A DNA stretch of 64,000 nucleotides from Aculops lycopersici (taxonomy: Eukaryota; Arthropoda; Arachnida; Trombidiformes; Eriophyidae): NCBI GenBank assembly GCA_015350385.1, contig WNKI01000002.1:5595008-5659007 (forward strand), in the 5' to 3' direction. Shown piece after piece: positions 34,736-46,100 of this stretch. A program made the position numbers and the translations under genes. A model generated the notes under the pieces. It had not been told where the DNA came from. It saw nothing but the letters and a program-made list of their open reading frames with translations, and did no database searches. Numbering within the stretch: position 1 is the first letter of the stretch; each line of letters opens with the position of its first letter.

Positions 34736-35417
34736 ATGGCGCCCGAAATACGCTGCTTCGAGCGCTTTCATATGGCCGGTCCATTGACGGGCGGGCTCGT
34801 CAGTGCGTCTGTTTGTGTGTCAATCTTTTGTGCAGAGGTAAGTTAGGCAGTCTGTCTGCGCGAGCGTCACAAAACTCTCCTGCTGCCCGCTAAAGCGAGA
34901 GTGTGTGGCGCCGCCGCTTGCCTGTCTGGCGCGACTTCGAGAGCGACTCTCGATCAATTCCAGCGAGCGTCGCATAAGTCTACGGCTCCTCTTCAATGAA
35001 TTGCCTGCTGGCATTGGGCAAATAATTTTGAGACACAGCTCTTTGGTTGCCAAACAAATCTTGCTGCAGGCTGCAAACTGCAGTCAATTCTTGGCGTCGG
35101 CGGCAGAGGCGGCCCAAACTCACGGAAAACGTGAAAGACATGCGAGAGGAGAGGTGAACTTGGCAAAGGAGACAACGAGGTGGTCAAAACGCGTTGCTGC
35201 ACTAGCGCCGCAGCAACAGCCGCTGTGGCGTCTCCTGCGTCGAAGCTGAATTCCCTCTGCTCGGCTTTTTGGCGTCTTGTGTCATCATCACCACGTCTAT
35301 CTAACCAAAATAATATAATCATATATATATTGATATCCACTCTCACCTTGAAGCTATTGTTACATACCAATAAAGAGCAACCAACATTTATTATAGACCT
35401 CAATTATTTTCTATTAG
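34736..35417 (+). other. Leader exon and first intron of the phosphate carrier gene
   Basis: A strong donor CAGAG|GTAAGT lies at 34,837/34,838 and an acceptor CTATTAG|GCT at 35,417/35,418. An ATG at 34,736 opens a 34-codon frame that ends at the donor in phase 0 and continues in frame through 35,418 into the carrier. It could code a presequence (MAPEIRCFERFHM…), or the exon may be noncoding leader with translation from 35,472. Confidence 0.45.
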
Positions 35418-35471
35418 GCTCTTAGTAATCTTATATTAGACCAAACTAACAAATTGAACTTACAAACGAAT

Positions 35472-36422
35472 ATGGCTAGTCAAACGAAAGCTCAAGTCGA
35501 GTATGGATCGGCTAAATTTTATGCTCTGTGTGGCTATGGTGGAATCTTGTCGTGTGGAATCACCCACACTGCACTGACTCCACTTGATATGGTCAAGTGT
35601 AGAATACAAACCAACCCAGGCAAATACAAGAACATCTTTAATGGATTCAAGGTCTCCGTTGCCGAGGACGGATTTCGTGGTCTGGCCAAGGGATGGGCAC
35701 CAACTGCAATCGGCTACTCACTTCAGGGTTTAGGTAAATTTGGTTTCTATGAACTCTTCAAGATCATGTATGCCGGAGTTCTTGGAGACGAGCTATCTTA
35801 TACCTACAGAACCTCCCTCTATCTGGCCGCTTCTGCGTCAGCTGAATTCTTTGCAGACATTGCCCTGTGCCCATTTGAAGCTTGCAAAGTGAGAATCCAA
35901 ACACAACCCGGATGCTCGCCCTACTTGCGCAAGGTTATGCCTCAGATCATCAAGCAAGAGGGATTTGGTGGATTGTACAAGGGATTAGGGCCATTGTGGA
36001 TGAGACAGATACCCTACACCATGATGAAATTTGCCGCTTTCGAAAGAACTGTTGAGCTTCTATACAAGCACGTTGTTCCAAAGCCACGTGCCGAGTGTAC
36101 CAAGGGCGAACAGTTGCTTGTTACATTTGCCGCTGGTTACATTGCTGGTGTCTTCTGTGCTGTTGTATCGCATCCAGCTGACACAGTGGTATCAAAACTC
36201 AATCAAGACAAGGGAAGCACTGCGGTTGAGGCCGCGAAGAAACTTGGAATGGCCGGACTTTGGAAGGGTCTTACACCTAGAATTGTTATGATCGGTACCC
36301 TCACTGCTCTGCAGTGGTTCATCTACGACGGTGTCAAGGTTTACCTCAACCTCCCGAGACCACCGCCACCCGAGATGCCAGAGAGTTTGAAGAAGAAGTT
36401 GGCTGCAGCGCAGGCTTCATAA
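35472..36422 (+). CDS. SLC25A3: Mitochondrial phosphate carrier (SLC25A3)
   Basis: 316 residues from the ATG at 35,472. Three SLC25 repeats with carrier signatures: PLDMVKCRIQ, PFEACKVRIQ and the weaker PADTVVSKLN of repeat three, as in other phosphate carriers. The family signature region VEYGSAKFYALCGYGGILSCG opens the first repeat. It imports phosphate with protons across the inner mitochondrial membrane for ATP synthesis. Human SLC25A3 has a cleaved presequence; this start lacks one, although an in-frame upstream exon could supply it. Ends in Pro-rich sequence and a Lys/Ala tail. Confidence 0.94.
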   Translation: MASQTKAQVEYGSAKFYALCGYGGILSCGITHTALTPLDMVKCRIQTNPGKYKNIFNGFKVSVAEDGFRGLAKGWAPTAIGYSLQGLGKFGFYELFKIMYAGVLGDELSYTYRTSLYLAASASAEFFADIALCPFEACKVRIQTQPGCSPYLRKVMPQIIKQEGFGGLYKGLGPLWMRQIPYTMMKFAAFERTVELLYKHVVPKPRAECTKGEQLLVTFAAGYIAGVFCAVVSHPADTVVSKLNQDKGSTAVEAAKKLGMAGLWKGLTPRIVMIGTLTALQWFIYDGVKVYLNLPRPPPPEMPESLKKKLAAAQAS

Positions 36423-36471
36423 ATGTTGTTTGAGCTTTTCTCATCATTGTCTTCATCAAACAAGTAACAAA

Positions 36472-36477
36472 AATAAA
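36472..36477 (+). terminator. Polyadenylation signal of the phosphate carrier gene
   Basis: AATAAA 50 bases after the stop codon. Confidence 0.65.
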
Positions 36478-36672
36478 CACAAAACCAACAATACACCTAT
36501 TGATAGAGATCCATGGATGCCGCATCTACAACATAACAGATGAATGCTGAAATCTATGGCTCGACACCAAAATTAGACTCTAATCACAATCACAACTTCA
36601 TATTTTATTACTTAGACCAATCCAGTCTCATGACTAAGTTGTGAGTAAATATTGTCTCTCGTTACACTGATA

Positions 36673-36697
36673 ACTGATTCTCGTTGAGAGAATCAGT
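36673..36697. other. Stem-loop, 10-bp stem, 5-base loop
   Basis: ACTGATTCTC pairs with GAGAATCAGT around the loop GTTGA, in the 390-base gap between the phosphate carrier and the acetyltransferase. Nothing else is seen in that gap. Confidence 0.6.
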
Positions 36698-36869
36698 CTT
36701 GCGACATAGAGATTGAGAGGAAAAGTAAGCGACGCAATTACGCTAGTGATGGCTAATGATAAGAGCCTAGGCGTACAAGTTGTTCCGATTCATTGTTCTA
36801 GTTTTCGTTATTTCTCATCACCGGTATTCGTAAAAAATAGTAGTTCTATGGTATAGATACTATTACAAG

Positions 36870-37454
36870 ATGACGTGCCCAGCGGAAGGCCCAAGATTCA
36901 AGATAAGATTTATGCGAATTGATGAGATTGGCCGAGTTGCGGAGCTTGTAAGAGCTCTGCAAGTTCACCAGAAAATGGAACAGGTCCCCAGAATACCTCA
37001 AGAGGCTGATCTAATGCAAGAACTTGTCCACCAAAGAGAGGCCAAGATGATACCAAATAAATTTGGCACCTACACAACTGTGGCCATCGACACTACTAGA
37101 CTAGGTGAGGATGGCAAGGCCTACGTCGTCGGTTACATGATCTATAGCACCTTCTACTCTGTAATTAGAGGTCGTGCGATGTACATGAATTCTTTCTTCA
37201 TCACAGAGGAGTATCGTCGCAATGGTCTTGGTAGTAAATTCATGGAATTCCTAAAAGTTCACTGTAAGATGATGGGCATCAATCAATTGGATGTTCCATA
37301 TATGAACAACAATGTAGTTGGTCAAAAATTTTACAAAACTTTTGGCTCCTATTTAGTCAACGAGGATTGGCAACTTGTAGGAAAGCAAATGGACCTTCAA
37401 GTCGAAAACTCTGACACATATATGTATGAGGATTTGACTATCGATATAGAATAG
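36870..37454 (+). CDS. SAT-like GNAT N-acetyltransferase
   Basis: 194 residues, one exon. The region YMNSFFITEEYRRNGLGS has the acetyl-CoA binding motif A ([RQ]-x-x-G-x-G/A as RRNGLG, residue 116 onward). The downstream NNNVVGQKFYKTFG and DWQL are typical of the spermidine/spermine or thialysine acetyltransferase branch (SAT1/SAT2), about 170 residues long. Expected function: acetylation of a polyamine or thialysine-like amine in the cytosol. The first 60 residues diverge from the animal SAT proteins I recall, so substrate is uncertain. Confidence 0.78.
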   Translation: MTCPAEGPRFKIRFMRIDEIGRVAELVRALQVHQKMEQVPRIPQEADLMQELVHQREAKMIPNKFGTYTTVAIDTTRLGEDGKAYVVGYMIYSTFYSVIRGRAMYMNSFFITEEYRRNGLGSKFMEFLKVHCKMMGINQLDVPYMNNNVVGQKFYKTFGSYLVNEDWQLVGKQMDLQVENSDTYMYEDLTIDIE

Positions 37455-37586
37455 ATATTGTTATTGTATGTTATTTCGCATATTGTGTGTACGGAGAAAA
37501 ACAAATTATTATTTTGGTAGTATTTCAAAACAATCCTAAATAAGTGTTACCGGGTATCTTCATTTGCTTGCTCAAATCATCTCGCT

Positions 37587-37592
37587 AATAAA
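37587..37592 (+). terminator. Polyadenylation signal of the SAT-like gene
   Basis: AATAAA four bases from the stop codon of the convergent phosphatase gene (its CDS ends at 37,597), so the two transcripts overlap at their 3' ends. Confidence 0.6.
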
Positions 37593-37596
37593 TCTT

Positions 37597-38183
37597 TCAA
37601 CTGTTCGCGGAAGTAACAAAAAATTTGTTGTTAACTGAATCCTCTACTAATTTCTTGGTCACACCGACGTCTGAATTAACTAAAATACTTTCGACACCAA
37701 ATTGACGAAGATCCCTTATATTTCTTGACTCATCATCGAAGAAGATCATCTCGCTAAATTGAAAAGACGAGGCTTTCTTGAGTCTATTGAAATGGGTATG
37801 CTTGCAACCGGGGTATATCTCCTTGTATTTGATAAATTTATCAAATCCAAATAGGTTTATAAGAGACTCGGCTCCCGGTGGATAACTCGTCCTTGAGGCA
37901 ATAGCAATATCGCATTTCTTAGACCAGTGTTCCAAGACCTCTAACACCTCCGGGTATGGCTCCATCTTATTGCCTGTAATTGTATTGAGATTGTGTTAGT
38001 TCGATCTTAATGTAAGAGATAGCATTGGTATTCACTTATCCCCACCAACTTACCTTGAGAGTCCACAACTTGACCGTTCTTTCTCTTGTAAGGTGGCGAG
38101 TAGGTGAACATATCAACGTGGAAAGGCCACAATGTACAGTCCAGGTCAAAGACCATTAATCTTAAAAATCTTGTTGTAGCCAT
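37597..38183 (-). CDS. MDP1: Magnesium-dependent phosphatase 1 (HAD superfamily)
   Basis: Exons 38,183-38,054 and 37,973-37,597 join across an 80-base intron (CAAG|GTAAGT … TTACAG|GC) to give 168 residues, matching the family's usual 160-180. The catalytic DxD is present as VFDLDCTLWP (Asp13 and Asp15). After the splice DSQGNKMEPYPEVLEVL, then IASRTSYPPGA and IFFDDESRNIRDL provide motifs 2-4 of the HAD fold. The enzyme dephosphorylates phosphotyrosine and glycated-protein fructosamine-6-phosphate substrates. The ATG at 38,183 is chosen because it opens directly on the conserved motif. Confidence 0.92.
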
Positions 38184-38433
38184 GATAATATAATTCACTA
38201 TTTGCGATTAGTGCGATAAATAGATGATTCTCTGAGAGTACAATTGGATAGATAGGATCGAGCTAACCTGAATTTGCGATGTCTACGGAGACACGCGCAT
38301 TCTGATCGTAATGTTTTCATTCGCTCCGCGCATGCAAAGCTCTCGCAAATGTGGTTGAATTTTTACACCAAGGGGCCGATCTAATGCTCAACCTGAGCAG
38401 CTCAGGTCCGCGTAGCAGATATCTGGGTTATAT

Positions 38434-38439
38434 TTTATT
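38434..38439 (-). terminator. Polyadenylation signal of the sulfotransferase gene
   Basis: AATAAA on the minus strand 68 bases after the stop codon. The rest of 38,184-38,506 shows no gene. Confidence 0.6.
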
Positions 38440-38506
38440 GCAGTTTACATACACTATTCACAACCTATGTTACACACATTCTCAAGCATATTTTATACAT
38501 TGTATA

Positions 38507-39734
38507 TTAGATCGATCTATGGCTGGACATCTCCCAATCAAAGCTTCTATTAGTGATAGAGAATAGATACTCATTGTATGGCTCGTAAAATTGTTCTAGA
38601 GTTTCTATTGTCTCCTTCCTGACAGCAACATGTTTACGTCCTTTGCTCTTGCTCAAACATATTGAATCCTTTGAAACATCCAACATTCGCCGATTGCGAC
38701 CTGCCCGATTGTAGCCTGAGCTTGAGTTGGTCACTGGCCTTGCCATGCAATAGAAACCTTTCTGAGGATTGAAGATGAAGTGTTCGGGTTGTATGAATGG
38801 CTCGAGACCGAGGAATAGCTCAATCTGACGGAGTTCAGCTTGGGGATTTGTTATGAGATTTTCACCATCAACCAAATGGATCTGTCGCATCGGAAAATAG
38901 GACCGCCATCTTTCTAAGTAGATGGAATACATTCCAGTCCTAACTGCAGGTCTTTGCTGATCAACTCCCCCGTCGAGTCTCAGTGCATACTCATCAAACT
39001 GAGCCTTCTCCATCTCGGCTAAACCTGTGATATTCAAATGGGACTCTTTTCCAGGTTCTTCCAGATCATCTTCACTTTCGACGCCTTCGTATAGGTCTTC
39101 ATTGTCCATCTCTTGAGCATTAATCTTGTTTGCTGCTAACTGACTGTAGTCGCTTATGAGTCGGATTACAGGATTTCTCATTATCAAGACCAACTTTATG
39201 CTCGAGTTCATCGCTTTTATTCTCTGAGGCACACCAGGGGTTATAAAATAAGCTGGACTCTTCTCGATAGTCACTTGATTTGGATTACTTAGAGGCATTT
39301 GACTTTCATACCAATCGAGACCTCTTTTATAATTCTGTGGCTTGTCAAAAAAGTGCACCTCACGTGGGGCTGCCTTGATTGCGGGGTTCAACTCAAGGAA
39401 CTTTAGCAATGCCCTGGTTCCACTCTTTCTTGCTCCGATTATTATTGCTTGTGGCAATCGTCTGGCTAGATACGGCTTTACACCAGCTACCTCCCTAACT
39501 GGTGAGTATGTCGGCGGTTCTTTAGATACATCTGTAGCTTTAAGTATATCAGAGTGGAGTTTTACCAGCAATAGAAGACTCAGGAAGGCTCCTATTGGCA
39601 CTATGATACCTTTGCACCTTTGAATATGCAAATAGAATGTGATTCTATGTTTGTGAAAAGATGTTAAGTTTAGTATAGAATCAATATTATGTTTAGTGGA
39701 AAACCAACTTGAGATCAAAGACTTACCTGAACAT
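38507..39734 (-). CDS. Heparan sulfate glucosamine 3-O-sulfotransferase
   Basis: An eight-base first coding exon (ATGTTCAG, 39,734-39,727), a 109-base intron (GTAAGT donor, ATTCAAAG acceptor) and 39,617-38,507 give 372 residues. The spliced start yields MFRCKG followed by a hydrophobic type II anchor (IIVPIGAFLSLLLLV), as expected for a Golgi HS3ST. The PAPS 5'-phosphosulfate loop GARKSGTRALL (about residue 62), EVHFFD, EKSPAYF, the 3'-phosphate motif RNPVIRLISDY and the C-terminal KGFYC … KGRKH are all present. It transfers sulfate to the 3-O position of glucosamine in heparan sulfate. An acidic insertion (NEDLYEGVESEDDLEE) follows the 3' motif, where family members have a variable loop. A longer start with the intron retained is possible but lacks support. 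Confidence 0.9.
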
Positions 39735-40692
39735 CTCGACCAGGTTAGGTTATTCGAGTCGACTTCCTGATTCAATTCTTGCATATCCGGTCCGAAGACC
39801 TCACAACCTTGTTTCACAACCTTTGCTATAATTCACAACCTTGATTCAAGCGTCTCTACATCATCCACTTGATTTGAAGATATCATAGATTATATCTTTT
39901 TTCTTTTGTTCACAACCTTTCATCATTTCCACCAACCAGGAAATTACGATGATATATCCATTTTACAACCGCTCAAAATTAACTACATCATTGTTAATCG
40001 GGTTGATAGATTATTAATGCTAATGGTCGATTGTTCCTACAATTCTTTTCCTGCATTATTTATACTATTTTGCCATAAGACAACATTTTGAGACCACCTG
40101 CTTGCAATGGCACATAGCGCAATGATCGATTATTTACCTCATTGATGTTGCACATCTAGCGTCGCGTACTACGTGCTCGTCTCGCGCAGTCGCCTCGTCT
40201 TACTGACTGTGTGCAGAGCTCCTAAGCTTTCTAATACTTGAGGAATGAGAATACCTCAGTGAGGCGACAGAACAATAAGTTGCGGAAAATAATGACAGGT
40301 GAGCTCGTAAGCAAAGCGGAAGAGAGTTGATTTTCCTCATGGAAAAAATAGCAGCAGAAACAATGCACTTTGATAAGGGTTTGGGCTATCGGCAGTCCTC
40401 TTCAGTGTGCAGCAACTAACCGATCACAAACAAAGGGTAAAAACTACCTATGATCTAAATGTAGCCCAAATCCTACGTGCTACGTGAGCGCCGCACACAG
40501 AGCTACTGTCGCATAGCGCTGGTCGCCTGCACTAAAATTACCGGCCCCAAACAAACGACCACTTGTGGTTCAGTGTTGCAATATTTGAGCTTGCGATATA
40601 TAGATATCAAAACACCATTTCTATAGGTCTTATCTTAGCTGATAAATAATAATCATCTGACTGACAATTGTAAACATAATAATATTAGCAAG
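39735..40692. other. Divergent intergenic region, sulfotransferase and RS-rich genes
   Basis: About 950 bases between two divergently transcribed genes. It includes the leader of the sulfotransferase gene and GC-rich stretches near 40,150-40,560. I see no coding sequence. Confidence 0.5.
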
Positions 40693-41559
40693 ATGCCAGC
40701 TAAGTTTGGTAAGTGAGCTGAATATAGTATCAATTGGAAACCTTACTCATGGCCACCAAACTAACTCCAATCTCTAACCCTTCATCACTATCTATCACCA
40801 GGATCCATCAAGTTCAACCTAATGAAGGCGTTCGAGTTTTTGGAGGATATGAACTCGCACGACATGAATGTGCAAGCTCAACCTAGTGGCCCCGATTACT
40901 ACAAGGAGTACGAGGTTGCCGTTAGATTGAACGAGACTCTGAACGGCCTGTTGCACGATGGATTCTTTGACGATTGCGAGCCGATAAGTAAGTATCTCAG
41001 TGTTCTTGTCTTTCCATACCAAGTGTGTATAAATATAATCAAGAGTGATAGCTAACAGTACAACGATCATCAATTTCCATGATTCTAATTAGGTCAATCG
41101 AGGAGCCGAGATGACGAGGATTACGAGGAGGAGGTTGATGAAGTTGAGTCAGACGAGAGGGTTAGCGATGAGTCATCGCCCCGAAGTGAGGGATTCGACT
41201 ATGGATCTCGTAGTAGATCTCATTCACGATCCTCTCGTCGCTCTCGTGGAAACGCTGAACATGATGACATCCATCGTCATCACTCCCAATCAAGTAGGAA
41301 CAGTAGTAGTCGCAGTCGTAGTCGTGGTCGTGGTCGCAATAATCACCATGTGATGGATATTGAAAGCAGTGGATCCATTCACACTTTCAACAACTCACTG
41401 GACCATCCTCAAGGGTCGACAGACTCACAGGAGTTTGATTCACGAGACCAGCAATCGGACTCGGGCTCCTTGACCGGAAGATTTCGTCGCTACGTAAAGC
41501 GCATGTTGCCCGGCAACAATGGAGGCGGAAGCAAAGGGAGACGTGGAAGCAGGAATTAG
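40693..41559 (+). CDS. Small Arg/Ser- and acid-rich protein of unknown function
   Basis: Three exons, 40,693-40,708, 40,802-40,987 and 41,093-41,559, join with GT-AG boundaries and consistent phases to give 222 residues. The first coding exon holds only 16 bases (MPAKF). Residues 6-67 (SIKFNLMKAFEFLEDMNSHD… YYKEYEVAVRLNE) look like a small helical domain. They are followed by an acidic stretch (DDEDYEEEVDEVESDE), an Arg/Ser-rich section with SRSRSRGRGR, and a basic tail (RRYVKRMLPGNN). There is no signal peptide. RS and Arg/Gly stretches suggest RNA binding or a nuclear location, but no family is recognised. Confidence 0.65.
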
Positions 41560-41704
41560 ACACATCAGCTGATATAAGATTTGGATTTGTATGATTTAAC
41601 TTGTGTTTACAAATACCAAGACAACAAGATCAAGTTAGGAATCGAGATGAATTGTGTGGCAGTTTTGAAATGGAAAAGAGTAAAATCTTGTTTTGTTTCT
41701 CTGC

Positions 41705-41766
41705 AATAAAACGACAACAACAATCTCAACAAGTGTCTGTTTTCCTTTGGTTAATCCTGTTTTATT
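41705..41766. terminator. Convergent polyadenylation signals
   Basis: Plus-strand AATAAA at 41,705-41,710 for the RS-rich gene and minus-strand AATAAA at 41,766-41,761 for the first chitin-binding gene, 50 bases apart and facing each other. Confidence 0.55.
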
Positions 41767-41822
41767 CACTCAGGTGCGTGTCTTTATTGATTTGTTGATC
41801 AAATTTTATCAAACTAAAATCA

Positions 41823-43191
41823 CTAGTTAGATTGATTGTCGCTAGTATTACTTGCAACGCTCGCTTGTCCTCTACGTGAAGATGATGAGGATGATGATTT
41901 GGGTTGATTTGGTGATTGCCCTTGGATACTTTCGCGGGCCAACTTCTTGGCGAGCTTTGGTTCCAGCGTGTCTCCGTAGTACTTCTCGCAACCGGAAACG
42001 TTGTCGGGATCGTCGCATTGCAAGGAGTCAATGTTGAACACCGAGCCGAGACTGCAGCCATAAGGTCTGGCCACGCCCTCGATGCACACGTAAAACTTGC
42101 GGCAGTCGGTGGGGTGGGCGTGTCGGGTATAGTGACCTGGCTGGTCTACTTCGGTGGCGTCGGGACACACAAATCCGTCGCTAACCTCTGATTGGTCGCA
42201 CCTGTCTACGTGATCGGCCCAAACGCAAACGCGCTGCTCACTGTCGTAGGCCAGTCCTGGCGGACACTCGTACTTGGAGGCCTCGCCGTTCCAGCAAGAG
42301 TAAAAGATACGGCAGTTTGAATTGTCCTGGAACAAACCATAAAGTCTCGGGCAATGGGAAGTCGAGATGGGAGCCTCCAGTTCAGTACGGTCGCCACAGT
42401 CCACTGAGAAGGGGTAGGCACAGTTTTCGCGTTTTGGATCCGAGTCGTCAAACATCAGTCCGTTTCCACAGAGTTTGGTGGTGGCGGTTCCGTTCTCGCA
42501 GGCATAGTACTTGTCGCAGGACTTGTGGTGACGGAAGAAGCCAAAGGGCTCGGGACACTGGTAACTCTGACCCGATTGGGCAGCCAACGAGGCGGCGTTG
42601 GCCTCGGATTTGCGAGCATTCTCAATGGAAGCTTGGCTGCTTCGGGCTTGAAGCGACTGGCTGGTTTGCTGCGTCTGGAGGGGTTGTCTCACTGGCGAGC
42701 TAGCGGCGGCGGCCACTTGAGGCTTTGGTCTCTGTTGTCTACTTGGCTGTTGCGCGCTTGACGCAACCACCTGCGAGCTCGACGTTCTTGGTTGCTGTTG
42801 CGATTGTGGGGCACTCAACGAGCTTGCGGAGAGAGATGGACGCGACAATTGGAGTGGCGCTGATTGTTCCTGCTGCTGGGGTCTCAATGGTTGGCTATCC
42901 TGCTGGAGCGACGACGACGACTGGTCGCCTTGAGTGGGTGTGCTAAAGACATCGGAGTTGCCGAAGGTAGCTGATTGGAAGTTGTTGAATTGAGGCGGGC
43001 GTTGGGTGTTGACTGAGAGCGATTGAGTGAAATGTGGAGTTTCCGGTTAGTGGTTGCTGTTATCACATACATTTATTTGAACATTGAGAGATAAACTCCC
43101 ATCATTCGCATTATCATTTCAATTTGGACTCACCTGATGAGAGAGCGAGCAGCGTTAGGGCTGCACCCAATATGACTTGCTGACTTAGCAT
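41823..43191 (-). CDS. CPAP3-type secreted chitin-binding protein, copy A
   Basis: Exons 43,191-43,134 (signal peptide MLSQQVILGAALTLLALSS) and 43,012-41,823 join in phase 1 over a 121-base intron to give 415 residues. After a Gln/Ser-rich spacer there are three ChtBD2 (peritrophin-A) domains at about 170-222, 232-285 and 297-357, each with six cysteines (CPEPFGFFRHHKSCDKYYAC, CPRLYGLFQDNSNCRIFYSC, CPDATEV … CRKFYVC). Three such domains with a secreted N-terminus fit the CPAP3/obstructor group that binds chitin in cuticle. The C-terminal half is almost identical to copy B, 3.4 kb away in divergent orientation. Confidence 0.92.
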
Positions 43192-46100
43192 GTTAAGTTG
43201 TGAGAGTTTGTATCGTTTTCTTGTATATCTTGTCCACGTCGATCTATACTCTTGAAACGTGATCCCTCTTCTCTATTCCTATTCTTACTCTCGATTGTTA
43301 CTTCTTTTTGGTTTTAACTGAGAGCGACTTAATTAAACTCGCTCCTCTTCTCTCCAATTACTAATGATCAACTACAAGTTAATACTAATTTGCTCGTCTA
43401 TTTAACTCGTTCAGTTTTACACCATTTAGTCGGTTTGTTTGTTTGTCTTCTTCTTCTGCTTTCACCTGCTCTGAATACAAACGAAGAATCAGCTCATCAA
43501 AAGGGATAGGACTGTTCAGTTTGAACTAGAGGGAGAGCGTGAGAGGGAGAGAGAGAGAGAGCAAGGGATAGTGCAGATCCAATCATGGAACCTGAGTCAA
43601 CTAAGGCTAACGTCGAAGAGCTGATTGTGTGTCTATGTAAGCGAGCAACAGGTGAGAGATGAACTCTCGCCGTTTTCGCAGCCGTAGCTGGCACACAGTG
43701 GACACCCGGTGGCTGTCCAGTTAGTGTGCATAAAGAAAGCAAAAGGTGAAAAGGTAGAGAAAGAGAGCAGGAGCGAAGGAGGCAACCTCTAGCATCTGAT
43801 TGGACATTCAGGTTGCGTAAGCGATAGGCGCGACGACAAAAGAGACACGATTCTTCTGGCTCAGGTGACCCGAACGCCCGACCACCTGGTTGAGGCGCCT
43901 CCTAGTTGCCGCTTTAGTTTAGATGCTGCCATGCGGTCAGCAGGCTAAACTCTCTCGCTGTCTCTCTCCTCGAGTTGGTCGACCTCGTCAGTGCGTGTTG
44001 ATTAACCTGGCGAGCAGACAGGTGAGCTGAACTGCACCCATGGACACTTATGCTTCTGCTGCTGCTGGTGCTGCCACCACTGCTTCTGCCAAGACCAAAA
44101 TGTTAGCCCCTTGCTCACTGCCCTCAACAGGTGGGCAAGTTTAAGATTGCGACGAAGAGGAAAACTTTCACAGAGGCAAACCATTAGCTTGTGGTTGGTC
44201 GTTCGGTTGGTAGGTTGCTCCCCTGCTCTCTGGTCAGCAGCTCTCTTCTCCGGTGGCAAAGCAAGTGAAAGTCGAGATGCTGTCACCGTGGCCGCTGCAA
44301 GCGGTCAAGTTGCAACTGCTTCAGGACAACATAAATAGGCGCTCGTCTCTATGGTCGTGTGGTTGCGGCATCAAGAGTAAAATTATGCGTCAAGTGGCAA
44401 GCGGAGCAGTGGAAGCGAGACGAGGCAAAAGAATCAAGAGAGGGGATTGCTGCTTCTGCTGCCGTTTTGTTAATCGGACAAAAATTCGCGCTCTCTCTCT
44501 TTCTTACCTGAGCTTTGAACTCTCGACTTCTACTTTGCGATTCGAATTCAATTACCGAGACTTTCGGGTCTTTGATCAGGCATTTCAATTGTTGAATTGT
44601 GCCGAGTTGCGCATTGTGCGTCGGTGTCGGGCTTCCATTTTAAAAGGAGAACTGGATAGACACTCACGAATTGGAAAGGTTGCATTTCCAACGAGAGATC
44701 AAATCGAGAGTTAATTTAGCTCACAATGAAGATTTGGATGCGAAACTTTCGAGCCGATGATTAATGAATATAACAGGTGGTTTTGAGGCAACAGGTTGCC
44801 CGTAAACTCTTTCAATTGTTGCCAGCTCACACTAAACGAGATGTTGAGTTTAAGCGCCGACTAACGAGTTCCTCGACAACGACCACTTGTTGCCGCGGCC
44901 ACAGCCGCTGCTGTTGCTATATTATATAACAAAAGAGGAGAATTAGACGAGGAGTTAACAAGTGTGAAATTAATGCTCGGACAAAGGAGAGGAGCAATAA
45001 CAATGCCAAATTGTGTTAGCACATGAAAAAAGTCATAAGTCTTGGACTCTGGTCTAACTTGGATTGTTGGACGAACTGAAGAGCTTACCATTGAGGCAAC
45101 TTGTAACAAGTGGTCGATGCCGTTGCCGCGACCGCTGTAGTAGTGGCCACAAATCGTTGAGCAGAGAGAGAGAGAGAGAGCTGCCTTGGACTGGTCACAC
45201 ACTGGCATTTTCAGCGAGACACTGAGATGCCGCCGCGGCGAGGCATCTCCTTGCGGCTGATGGCCGCCGAGATGCGTCTCGCAGTCCTCCTCTTCTTGGT
45301 CGGCCATCCCGGCGAGGGCACGACCATCGCCCTCCCGCTGCCCACAGTCTCGCCGTTTGCGCCGGCACTCGAGGGGAATGCATCATCTGAGTTTAGCTTC
45401 GCTGGCCAACAAGAACAACAAACGGCCGACAACCTGTTGTTCTTAGCGCGGCGAGCTAGCTTGCGATAGTTAGCTTGAGAGACGAAGACAAGGATGATGA
45501 TGATGGTGGTGGTTGCGATTATTATGTGTGCAGTACTTTGTAGCTGGCAAACAGACGACGACGACGTCGACGGCTCAGAATAGAATTGCCGCAGCATCGT
45601 CGCAACTTATCACCGCCTTGTTCATAGCTGCTCATTTGGCCAGAGCTACTCGAGTTGGGCGAGCCGCAGCGTGAGTCGTTGGGCTTCTTGGGCTCGTCAT
45701 GTCTGTTCAGCGGTGGTGGCGCCGACGACGACACGCACAACAAAGTCGAGCGCAGCGCCAGCGCATAGCACATGGCATGGCCAACGAGCGAGAGAGTGAC
45801 CAGCGATGCCGAGACGCTTGGCAAGCTTTATGCGTCGCACGGCCACCACCTGTTGCAAACTTTCACTTGTCCCACGCATATACGCCACACACTCTCTCCT
45901 TCTCACTCTTATGCACCTGAATGCACGACTAACATTGGCCACAGTTATTGTCCTTACCGTAGTCAATTTGGCTAAACTTCTGCGGCAACAACCCCGTGAG
46001 CCAGAGCCAACCTCGCCCGCTGTCTTTTCTCGCAATTCAACCACCACTACGGCCACCACCGCTACTGCCACTGGACATCGCTGTTCTGGAGGCCCCCACT

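Noticed and set aside
44253..44714. 153-codon plus-strand frame between CPAP3 genes
   Set aside because: No homology signal, mixed Cys/Arg/Phe composition and no supporting start or 3' signals.
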